A DNA stretch of 64,000 nt from Hyphomicrobiales bacterium. GTDB taxonomy: Bacteria; Pseudomonadota; Alphaproteobacteria; Rhizobiales; Rhizobiaceae. Below the pieces are notes generated by a model. It was not told where the DNA came from, made no database searches, and was given only the letters and a program-made list of their open reading frames with translations. Every line of letters begins with the position of its first letter. Positions within the stretch are counted from its first letter, which is position 1. The DNA lies in contig UCKU01000013.1 of NCBI GenBank assembly GCA_900473185.1, positions 286,394-350,393 on the forward strand, written 5' to 3'. The translations under genes and the position numbers were made by a program. This document shows positions 16,031-25,680 of this stretch, one piece after another.

Positions 16031-17212
16031 TCAGAGCCCGGTCGGCGGAAGGCGGAGCGCATGAACCTCGACCGGCTGTTCGAAGCCTCTGAGGTTATAG
16101 GTACCCAGGCATTCCGTCTGATCCGCGCAGCCCGCGATCCGCACGAAGTCTGCTGATATCAGGACGGGGCGCTGCAGTTCTTTCGTCAGAGCTTCAAGAC
16201 GGGAGGCAATGTTCACGGCGGGACCGATCACGGTAAAATCCAGTCTCTTTTTGGAGCCGATATTGCCATACATCACCTCTCCAAGATGAATGCCCGTGCC
16301 GTAGCGGACCTCGTGTCCGAGAGCCGTTCCCTGGAGCCCCTTGATCGCCTCTTGCGCCTCAAAGACGGCCCGCAGGAGATCGGTACAGGCGTCAGCCTGC
16401 TCAAGGGGAAAGATGGCCAGCAATCCATCCCCCATGAACTTGAGGATTTCGCCGCCATGCCTTTCGATCGGATCGGCGACAGCATCGAAATACTGGTTCA
16501 GGATGGAAATAACCTCGTCGCGTGGCCGACGATCGGAGAGCTTCGTGAAGCTTCTGAGATCGCAGATCATGATCGCTGCATTTATCGAAACGCCGCTTCC
16601 GCGTGTCGTTGCGCCGTCCAGAATCTGTTCCCCGGCGTGAGGGCCGACATAGGTTTGCAGCAGCGTCAGCGCCAGCTGGTTCTTGAGGCGAATTTCGCTG
16701 ACCAGTGAAAACAGCGGAAGGATTTCCCGAAAGAACGCTATTTCCTCGTCCGTGAATCCGCCGTGCTCGCTCGTCGAAAACGTCGCGAGGTGTCTCTTGC
16801 CCTGGGTATGGTCAAGAGGCCAAGCGAGGTAATCGGTATGGCCTTCCTCCTTCAGTTCTTCGAAGACGGGAAATTGATGCGGTCCGTGGATCTGAAGCCG
16901 CTGCCGGATTTCCACACCGCTTTTGATGACGACACGAAACGGACTTCTGAGGAAGGCGTCGGTCGCCTCGACATCGTAGCCGATCGTCGTGATATCCGCT
17001 TGCCTGTGATCCTTGATCCAGACCACGCGCGTTCCGAGCCACTGGGGATGATGAACGCGAAGATGGAGACTGGCGCGGCTGAGGGCGACGCCACAAGCAA
17101 CAAGACGATCACAGAGTCGCAGAAATATGGGCTCGATCTGCAGCTCGTCTCTCACGCCTGATATCAGCCAGTTCACGAGGGAATGGCGGTTGGCGCTGTC
17201 AAGCTTATGCAT
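16031..17212 (-). CDS. Class III adenylate cyclase with N-terminal sensor-like region
   Basis: A 393-residue enzyme forming cyclic AMP from ATP. The catalytic domain at about 205-370 has the first metal Asp in IMICDLRSFTKLSD, the substrate-selecting Lys in EILKFMGDG, the second metal Asp in FMGDGLLAIF, and the transition-state residues in VIGPAVNIASRLEAL. The Lys/Thr pair (FTVIG) fits a class IIIb cyclase. Residues 1-200 look like a divergent GAF-like region and contain no membrane helix. Rhizobia carry many such cyclases. GAGGAGC precedes the ATG. A receiver protein is encoded upstream on the same strand, and a channel with a cyclic-nucleotide-binding domain is encoded 1.3 kb away. Confidence 0.9.
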   Translation of the reverse strand: MHKLDSANRHSLVNWLISGVRDELQIEPIFLRLCDRLVACGVALSRASLHLRVHHPQWLGTRVVWIKDHRQADITTIGYDVEATDAFLRSPFRVVIKSGVEIRQRLQIHGPHQFPVFEELKEEGHTDYLAWPLDHTQGKRHLATFSTSEHGGFTDEEIAFFREILPLFSLVSEIRLKNQLALTLLQTYVGPHAGEQILDGATTRGSGVSINAAIMICDLRSFTKLSDRRPRDEVISILNQYFDAVADPIERHGGEILKFMGDGLLAIFPLEQADACTDLLRAVFEAQEAIKGLQGTALGHEVRYGTGIHLGEVMYGNIGSKKRLDFTVIGPAVNIASRLEALTKELQRPVLISADFVRIAGCADQTECLGTYNLRGFEQPVEVHALRLPPTGL

Positions 17213-17354
17213 TTTGCTCCTCGTTCATCACCAGCGCTCCTGCCGGGGCTGAAGCTCGAAGCCGCGATGTTGCCGTCGCGCAGATGGTGAGCATAGTGAC
17301 GAATGGTTTCGCAGTCCCGAGCGAAATTGATTTGGATATATGCCGTGGCCGGGA

Positions 17355-17726
17355 TCAACGCTTTGCAGCGGAGGCTACGAATTCCATCAGGTCTTTGGAG
17401 CTCAGCGGTTTTTCCAGAAAAGCAGCTGCGCCCGATGATCTTGCGGCTGCTTCCGTGCGGTTGTCGGCAAAAGAGGTCATTATGCAAACCGGTGGACCGC
17501 CATTCCGGACCACGGCTGAGAGCAGGTCAAGCCCGCTGGTTCCGGGCATTCTCACGTCCGCCAATATGTAATTCACATGATGCATGTCGCCGGAATTGAG
17601 GAAGGCGTCCGCCGACGCGTAGGTCCGACTTTCAACGCCGGTCGCTTCGAACAGATCCTTCAGCGATTCCAACAGAAACTGATCGTCGTCAATGATTGCG
17701 ATCGTCGTTTTTTTCCCGGATTGCAT
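17355..17726 (-). CDS. Single-domain FixJ-like receiver protein
   Basis: A 123-residue receiver from the ATG at 17726, which has AGAGG upstream; an in-frame ATG at 17756 does not. It shows IIDDDQF at 11-15, the phospho-acceptor Asp57 in ILADVRMPGTSGLDL, and the conserved Lys in FLEKPLSS. The switch threonine region reads IMTSFAD. There is no output domain. It is closest to the receiver at 5315-5701. It precedes the adenylate cyclase gene on the same strand, about 140 bp apart, so it may control that cyclase or act in the phosphorelays of the kinases further left. Confidence 0.87.
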   Translation of the reverse strand: MQSGKKTTIAIIDDDQFLLESLKDLFEATGVESRTYASADAFLNSGDMHHVNYILADVRMPGTSGLDLLSAVVRNGGPPVCIMTSFADNRTEAAARSSGAAAFLEKPLSSKDLMEFVASAAKR

Positions 17727-18252
17727 AAGACCTCTGACAACATTGAGCCGGTTCATCCGGCATTTTAAGAATATTGCTACGCCTTATAAATCGCTGGCAT
17801 CAGTGGAACACATAGTCTTTCAAGATGGTATGGATCTGCTCGCCAAGCTCCCGACATCGTTGATGCCGATGGAAGCTTTAGCGGCTATCTGGTTCCCCAT
17901 GAGGCTGCTCTCAGCCTGCATCCTATGGTAATCGATGTCGGTCGACTTTCAACTAAACAGAAGTTTGTCTCCGGCCAGAAATTCGCTCCAGCCGGCTCGA
18001 TCAAAGGTTCTCATGCTCTGACGCCGGAAGCGTAATTTGAAAATCCGCGACGATATCAGCCAGGTTTTCAACCGTGATAGTATCGACAAATATTGCTTGA
18101 CCGATCCGTGGCGATGGCCCGATGGATTCGCACTTAAGGCTGTCGAACAATGGATGGCAGGCTTGGTGTCAAGCCCACTCTTGTTTTAGTGGTCAGGCAG
18201 GCTGGCGAGCGATTATGCTGCGTGTCGTGCACTTATTGCCAAAGGCCCGATC
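17727..18252. other. Gene-poor stretch before the GST remnant
   Basis: About 525 bases without a convincing frame, promoter or repeat. It borders the broken GST gene at 18253, and its loss of coding structure together with that remnant suggests decayed or rearranged DNA. Confidence 0.3.
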
Positions 18253-18502
18253 ATGCTTCGCCTTTATAACAGTCGATTTCCCGGAAGCGCGTGGAAAATC
18301 CGTATTTTACTCAATCGGCTGAAATTGCTGCTCGAACTCAGAAGTCTCGATCTCGACGCGGGTGAAACCAAGACGCCGCCAGCCGGCTTTCCGGGAACCC
18401 GGTGTCGGGCATAACCCGACAGGAGCGAGCTCAGAAGCTATCTCATTCCAACTGGCCGGTGCTGCACTTCCAGGCGACGACGGGTGGCGTGTTTCCTTGT
18501 AA
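18253..18502 (+). pseudogene. Glutathione S-transferase remnant, frameshifted
   Basis: An ATG at 18253 opens a 53-residue frame that starts exactly like a GST N-terminal thioredoxin fold: LRLYNSRFPGSAWKIRILLN, then ELRSLDLDAGETKTPP. The frame then breaks and stops at 18412. The next frame continues with GST-like sequence (a SEAISFQLAG stretch, then LPGDDGW) to a stop at 18500-18502. The whole C-terminal helical domain is missing. This is a decayed gene fragment. It lies just upstream of the channel gene at 18525. Confidence 0.7.
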
Positions 18503-18524
18503 TTATTGTCGATGAGAAAACCGG

Positions 18525-20009
18525 ATGCCGCAGGAAATCGTTTCGTTCGTCGTCTTGCTGAATGTCCTGGGCATAGCGGGCATCGTCGTATGGCATCTGC
18601 AGGGGCGTTCCCGGCCAAATGCGCGCCTGATCGTGCAGATCGCCTTCTTTGCCGCGATGACGATCGTCCTCCTGCTGGCAGGGATTGTTCCGTTTCGGTT
18701 TGACCCGCCGCATCTGGAAAGCATGAGCGCACTTTTTGTCTCTGCCAAGATCCTCTGGTGGGTGCATCTCTCCTGGGCGGTCATCGGCTTCCTGCGCATC
18801 TACATCGTGCTGGATGGCAGGCCGCGAGAAGCAAGACTCATTCAGGACCTCTTGATTGCGGTGGTTTATCTCGGTGTCGCCCTGTCGGTCATGGCTTTCG
18901 TCTTCGGGGTTCCGATCGGCACGTTGCTCGCGACGTCAGGCGTCATCGCCGTCATACTTGGTCTTGCCTTGCAGAATACGCTGGGAGACGTGTTCTCCGG
19001 GATCGCTCTGACGCTTGGACGTCCCTATGTCATCGGCGATTGGATTTTGCTCAGCGACGGCACGGAAGGGCGGATCGTCGCCAGCAACTGGCGCTCGACG
19101 CATCTGCTGACGGCCGCTCATAATATCGTCGTCTTGCCGAACAGCGTGCTTGCCAAACTTGGGCTGACCAATATCAGCCAACCGGATGAAAACCACCTGA
19201 TTACGCTGCCAATCCGGATTGTTCCGACACGCATGCCGCACATCATCCTCGGCGTCATGCAAACGGTGCTGGATAGCTGCAATTCCATCATCAAGGATCC
19301 GCCACCAGCCGTTTCACTTGTCGGCATCGATGCCAGTGCGGTTTATATCGAACTCTATTTTCAAGTGACCAGTCCGCTGCGGCGAGGCCTCGCGCGCAGT
19401 GAGGTCATCGATCTTGTGTACCGTCACTGCAAGTCCAGCGGACTTCAGCTTGCGATGCCGCTCAGCAAGGTCGTCACATCAGACGAGTCCTCCGCACTGA
19501 ATGCACTGGTCTCCAGCGCAGGCCCGGCGCAAAGTCTCATCGAAGCAATCCCCGTTTTCTCTGTGCTCACAGCCGACGAGATAATGACGCTTGCGGCATC
19601 TGCGGCCAAGCGCACCTTTGCTCCCGGTGACGAGATCGCGAAAGAAGGAGGCTCTCTTGCCAGCCTCATGATCATCCGGGCAGGCATCGTTTCGATGCGG
19701 CGGGACGGCAAAGAGACGGCGCGCCTGGCGCCTGGCGATTTTTTTGGCGAAGGGGGCTTTCTTGCCGGGATTGGCGAGAGCCATGCGCTTCAGGCGGTAA
19801 CACGGGTGACCGTCTATGAAATTGGCAAGGAGGCTTTTGCACCGCTCCTATACGAGCGTCCCGAACTCGCAGAAGACCTTGCGGCAAATCTCGCCTATCG
19901 GGAGGCATTGAGCGAGAATATCGGCAATCACGCCATGCAGCATGACCGCAGGCGGTCCTATCTGCTGCAAGCCATCCGATCCGTATTCCGCAACCACGCA
20001 CATGGGTGA
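18525..20009 (+). CDS. MscS-family channel with C-terminal cyclic-nucleotide-binding domain
   Basis: A 494-residue inner-membrane channel. Hydrophobic segments lie at about 5-25, 37-57, 72-92 and 105-128. The pore-lining helix follows at about 128-150 (TSGVIAVILGLALQNTLGDV) with the Gly/Ala pattern of MscS, then the beta domain (FSGIALTLGRPYVIGDWI). A C-terminal cNMP-binding domain covers about 345-455: FAPGDEIAKEGG, then the phosphate-binding-cassette position FGEGGFLAG. The usual cassette Arg is replaced in this region (FGEGGFLAGIGESHALQAV), so nucleotide specificity is unclear. Proteins of this type are known as bacterial cyclic-nucleotide-gated MscS homologues. The adenylate cyclase at 16031-17212 is a plausible cAMP source. 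Confidence 0.88.
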   Translation: MPQEIVSFVVLLNVLGIAGIVVWHLQGRSRPNARLIVQIAFFAAMTIVLLLAGIVPFRFDPPHLESMSALFVSAKILWWVHLSWAVIGFLRIYIVLDGRPREARLIQDLLIAVVYLGVALSVMAFVFGVPIGTLLATSGVIAVILGLALQNTLGDVFSGIALTLGRPYVIGDWILLSDGTEGRIVASNWRSTHLLTAAHNIVVLPNSVLAKLGLTNISQPDENHLITLPIRIVPTRMPHIILGVMQTVLDSCNSIIKDPPPAVSLVGIDASAVYIELYFQVTSPLRRGLARSEVIDLVYRHCKSSGLQLAMPLSKVVTSDESSALNALVSSAGPAQSLIEAIPVFSVLTADEIMTLAASAAKRTFAPGDEIAKEGGSLASLMIIRAGIVSMRRDGKETARLAPGDFFGEGGFLAGIGESHALQAVTRVTVYEIGKEAFAPLLYERPELAEDLAANLAYREALSENIGNHAMQHDRRRSYLLQAIRSVFRNHAHG

Positions 20010-20077
20010 CCATTGTGGTGCCGCAGCCGATATCCGGGCGTTGCCGCCTATCTGCAGGTCAAATTCGTGGAGGCGAG

Positions 20078-20974
20078 ATGGGCAATTTGCTGGGCGAAAC
20101 CGCGGGGCTGGTAGCTTTTGTCCGAACCGTGGAGACGGGATCCTTCAGTGCTGCGGCGCGCAGCCTGCAGACAACACCCTCGGGCGTATCGAAAAGCGTT
20201 TCCCGGTTGGAGAACCTGCTGGGGGTGAAGCTTTTTCGTCGTTCGACACGTATCCTGACGCTGACGCCTGACGGAGAAACTTTCTTCGGAAATATTGCGC
20301 CACTTCTCCGGCAGATCGAGGAATCTTCGGATGTCTTTCAGACGGATCGCGGCGCGACCGGCCATTTGCGCGTAAGCCTGCCAAGCGAGCTTGCGAGGCT
20401 GCTCATGCCGCCCATCTTCACGCGTTTCCTGCCGCAGCATCCCGGCATTACGCTCGATCTCGGGACGACGGATCGCCACGTCGACCTGATCCGCGAAAAC
20501 TACGACATCGTCTTTCGCGTCGGCAAGGTCGCGGGAAGCGACCTGATGATGCGAACGCTGGTGCATCTGGAAATGGCGCTGGTTGCATCTCCTGCCTTTG
20601 TCGAAACGCGGGGACGGGTGAGCTCGGTGGAGAGGCTGCGCGAAATTCCTTTCGCGCGATATGCGATCGACGGCCACCCATATCCCATTCAATTTGCCGA
20701 TGGCGCGACGATGATACCGACGGGCCGGGTGGACCTCGACACGGCGACGGCGATCCGAATTGCGGCATTGAGTGGGGCAGGTGTTGCTTATCTGATGAAA
20801 TGCATCGTTCAGGAGGAACTGGATCGAGGGGAACTGATCCAGCTTCTGCCCGACCTTGAGCTGGAGACGATGCCATTCCAGGCTGTCCACGCTTTCGGTC
20901 GAATGCCGACCTACCGGCTACGCCTCTTTTCGGATTTCATCGAGACCGAAATACGGAAGCATGCATTGCGGTAA
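20078..20974 (+). CDS. LysR-family transcriptional regulator
   Basis: A 298-residue regulator from the ATG at 20078, preceded by GGAGG; a GTG at 20006 in the same frame overlaps the previous stop but has no ribosome-binding site. The N-terminal winged helix at about 5-65 reads FVRTVETGSFSAAARSLQTT, then PSGVSKSVSRLENLLGVKLF. The effector domain covers about 90-290. It is of the short-effector CrgA/DsdC-like group that often controls divergent oxidoreductases. No divergent gene is present here; the AhpD-like gene lies 215 bp downstream. The ligand is unknown. Confidence 0.88.
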   Translation: MGNLLGETAGLVAFVRTVETGSFSAAARSLQTTPSGVSKSVSRLENLLGVKLFRRSTRILTLTPDGETFFGNIAPLLRQIEESSDVFQTDRGATGHLRVSLPSELARLLMPPIFTRFLPQHPGITLDLGTTDRHVDLIRENYDIVFRVGKVAGSDLMMRTLVHLEMALVASPAFVETRGRVSSVERLREIPFARYAIDGHPYPIQFADGATMIPTGRVDLDTATAIRIAALSGAGVAYLMKCIVQEELDRGELIQLLPDLELETMPFQAVHAFGRMPTYRLRLFSDFIETEIRKHALR

Positions 20975-21188
20975 ACAAGCTCGCGGGACCGCCGCAGATG
21001 TGGCAGTCCCGCTGGAAATCTCGGTCAGCCACCGCAACTGACAGGGCCGCCCCTATGTCGGGCTCATCCCCCAACCGATGGTTAGCTACCACTTCTCGTC
21101 GTGCTTGCTACTCATTTTATGACCGCATGCAGGCGCTTGCCTTTGCGGTTGGCTCCCCAAATCAGCAATTTTGAAGGACGAGGATGAT

Positions 21189-21668
21189 ATGACGCAAAGA
21201 CTGAATTACGCCCAACTTTCGCCGGAACTCGTAAAAAAGTTCACCGCCTTTACCATGGAGCTGAAAGAGAGCTCTATTGAGCAGACGATCAGGGATTTGG
21301 TCGAAATCCGCGCGTCCCAGATCAATGGCTGCAGCTTCTGCGTGGACATGCATTCCAAGGAAGCAAAGATCCACGGTGAGCGGGAGCTCCGTCTCTATCA
21401 TGTCGCCGCCTGGCGTGAATCGACGCTGTTCAGCCCGCGCGAACGTGCAGCGCTTGCCTGGACCGAAGCGGTCACCAAGCTCTCCGACACCGGCGTTCCG
21501 GACGAACTCTACGAGAAGGTCCGCGGCCAGCTTTCTGAGAAGGAAGTTTCCGACCTGACCTTCCAGGTCATGGCGATCAACGCATGGAACCGGATCAGTG
21601 TTGCCGTCAAGGCCGTGCCGGGTTCTGCAGACAAGCTTTACGGTCTGGACAAGGCCGGGCTGGTATAA
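21189..21668 (+). CDS. AhpD-like peroxidase / carboxymuconolactone decarboxylase family protein
   Basis: A 159-residue protein of the CMD/AhpD fold. The active-site motif Cys48-Ser-Phe-Cys51 with His55 lies in NGCSFCVDMHSKEAKIHGE, the pattern of AhpD-type alkylhydroperoxidases that use a redox-active disulfide. The LSDTGVPDELYEKVR and LTFQVMAINAWNRISV stretches fit the family. It probably reduces organic peroxides as a homotrimer. The ATG at 21189 is preceded by GAGG; a TTG at 21171 in the same frame is less likely. Its place near oxyR and katG fits oxidative stress defence. Confidence 0.88.
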   Translation: MTQRLNYAQLSPELVKKFTAFTMELKESSIEQTIRDLVEIRASQINGCSFCVDMHSKEAKIHGERELRLYHVAAWRESTLFSPRERAALAWTEAVTKLSDTGVPDELYEKVRGQLSEKEVSDLTFQVMAINAWNRISVAVKAVPGSADKLYGLDKAGLV

Positions 21669-21721
21669 AAATCGATCGATATCGCGGTCGCGTGGGAATG
21701 CGGCCGCGGGGAATTGATCCC

Positions 21722-21916
21722 GTGTCACTGCTGCCGGGTTCTTTTGTGGCAAAAGGTGTGTCTGCCGCTGAGGCTGCCGCATTTGCCGTCGATCCCAACC
21801 CGCAAAATATTGCCGCCGGTCGCTACATCGTCGATCCGACCCATACCCGCGTCCTCTTCAATGTTCTCCATTTCGGCGTGGGCCGGTATTGCCACCACGC
21901 CTCTCTGTTAACCTGA
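21722..21916 (+). pseudogene. Truncated YceI-family gene
   Basis: From the GTG at 21722 the frame reads a signal-like segment and then the unmistakable start of a YceI domain, AAGRYIVDPTHTRVLFNVLHFGV (residues within about 35-58 of this frame), before losing the family pattern and stopping at 21914-21916. YceI proteins are periplasmic lipocalin-like isoprenoid-binding proteins of about 190 residues, so over two thirds is missing. It directly follows the AhpD-like gene. The 100 bases after it hold nothing recognisable. Confidence 0.65.
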
Positions 21917-22017
21917 TGTCCACTGATCAACCTGCTTCAGTGGGGAAAGGGTCAGGACGGCGGGATTGGTTACGATGGCGAGCAGCAAAACCGGTCGTGA
22001 AATCGGCAGGATTGGGC

Positions 22018-22932
22018 TCACTCTGCTGAGACCTGACGGCGCAGGCTTCCGGCCGAATGGCGAATGACCTCGGAAATCTGGAGCAGTTGTTTGGTCAGAG
22101 GCGTCGAATTGCGCCAGATGATTCCAATCGTTCGCAAGGGCTGGGGCGTGCGGAACCGGGAGATGGAAACATCTGCCGAACGCGTCTCAACCGGCACCGC
22201 CATTTCGGGGATCAGGGTTACACCAATGCCGGCGCTGACCATCTGCACCAGCGTCGAAAGAGAACTGCCTTCCATGATTTCCCGAGGGCGTGCCGATTGT
22301 ATGCCGCAGAATGACAGGGCCTGATCGCGAAAGCAGTGCCCTTCCTCAAGCAGAAGCAGGCGCATTTCGCGCAGGGCCTCTGGTTCCGGCACCGGCTTGC
22401 CTTCATCTTCGCGCCGTCGGACCAACAGGAATTCTTCGTCGAACAATTTGATCTCGGTGAGCGACGGTTGCGATACCGGCAGTGCCACGACGGCCAGATC
22501 GAGTTCGCCTTGTGCCACTTCGTGAACCAGCCGTGTCGTCAGTGTCTCGCGCACTTGGATTTCAATGTTGTCGAAGGTTTTGTTCAGGTCGCTGATGATC
22601 GTTGGCAACAGATAGGGTGCAATGGTTGGGATTATCCCGATCCTGAGCCGCGTCAGCAGCCTGTCCTGTGATGCGCGCGCCAGATCCCCGAGCTCGTCAA
22701 CCGCCCGAAGAATGTCGCGTACACGCAGCGAAAAGAGCTGTCCGAAGGAGGTCAGCCGTACCTCGCGCGCGCCGCGTTCGAAGAGATCTCCGCCGAGCTC
22801 TTCTTCCAGCTCTTTGATCTGCATGGATAAAGCGGGTTGCGAGATAGCGCAGGCATCAGCCGCATGCCGAAAGCGGCCGTGACGTGCCAGGGCTTCAAAA
22901 TAACGAAGCTGTTTCAGTGTAACGTTGGTCAT
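22018..22932 (-). CDS. oxyR: LysR-type peroxide sensor OxyR
   Basis: A 304-residue LysR regulator. The winged helix at 3-62 includes YFEALARHGRFRHAADACAI and SQPALSMQIKELEEELG. The effector domain holds Cys200 and Cys209 in EEGHCFRDQALSFC, the exact nine-residue spacing of the peroxide-sensing disulfide of OxyR. On oxidation OxyR activates catalase and peroxidase genes. It is divergent from katG with 190 bp between the starts, the classical rhizobial arrangement in which one control region serves both genes. No unusual residue is seen. Confidence 0.95.
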   Translation of the reverse strand: MTNVTLKQLRYFEALARHGRFRHAADACAISQPALSMQIKELEEELGGDLFERGAREVRLTSFGQLFSLRVRDILRAVDELGDLARASQDRLLTRLRIGIIPTIAPYLLPTIISDLNKTFDNIEIQVRETLTTRLVHEVAQGELDLAVVALPVSQPSLTEIKLFDEEFLLVRRREDEGKPVPEPEALREMRLLLLEEGHCFRDQALSFCGIQSARPREIMEGSSLSTLVQMVSAGIGVTLIPEMAVPVETRSADVSISRFRTPQPLRTIGIIWRNSTPLTKQLLQISEVIRHSAGSLRRQVSAE

Positions 22933-25306
<2,374 letters not shown>

Positions 25307-25317
25307 TTGAAAAAACC

Positions 25318-25349
25318 GTCTGGACGCGGCGTCTCCGCCGCGTCCAGAC
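25318..25349 (+). terminator. Terminator of katG
   Basis: GTCTGGACGCGGCG (25318-25331) pairs perfectly with CGCCGCGTCCAGAC (25336-25349) across a four-base loop, a 14-bp stem starting 11 bases after the katG stop. A run of A before it and few T after it suggest some activity in both directions. Confidence 0.85.
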
Positions 25350-25680
25350 CTCAAATACAGGTGGACATCGCTGTTCGCTTGTTGCGCACTCAATGGTCCG
25401 TTGCAGCTGGCCCAGTTAGGCCCATGAAAATTACCTCTTGAAACAAATCCGGTAGAGGGCGGCCACAGGCCGGGTCAGTTACACAAAACTGATTGATTGA
25501 GACCATTCGATATCGACCGCACCGCGCTGCGATTGCCAAGAGCCATGCCCGCCGCGCTGCTATTCTGCAGCTATTGCTCAATTCAGATTTTCGCGCTTTT
25601 TCGCAAACCGTATACTGCAACAATATTATGTTAGAGGTTTCTTTAATTCCCCTTCAATCCGATTTCGCTATCATGGCCAT
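25350..25680. other. Intergenic region upstream of the diguanylate cyclase
   Basis: About 330 bases without a convincing frame. The part from 25595 to 25680 is AT-rich (for example AACAATATTATGTTAGAGG) and probably contains the promoter of the next gene. No clear ribosome-binding site precedes the ATG at 25681. Confidence 0.35.

Noticed and set aside
18307..18732. A minus-strand frame across the GST remnant and channel start
   Set aside because: It covers the start of a well-supported channel gene and the readable GST remnant on the plus strand; its product has no family features.
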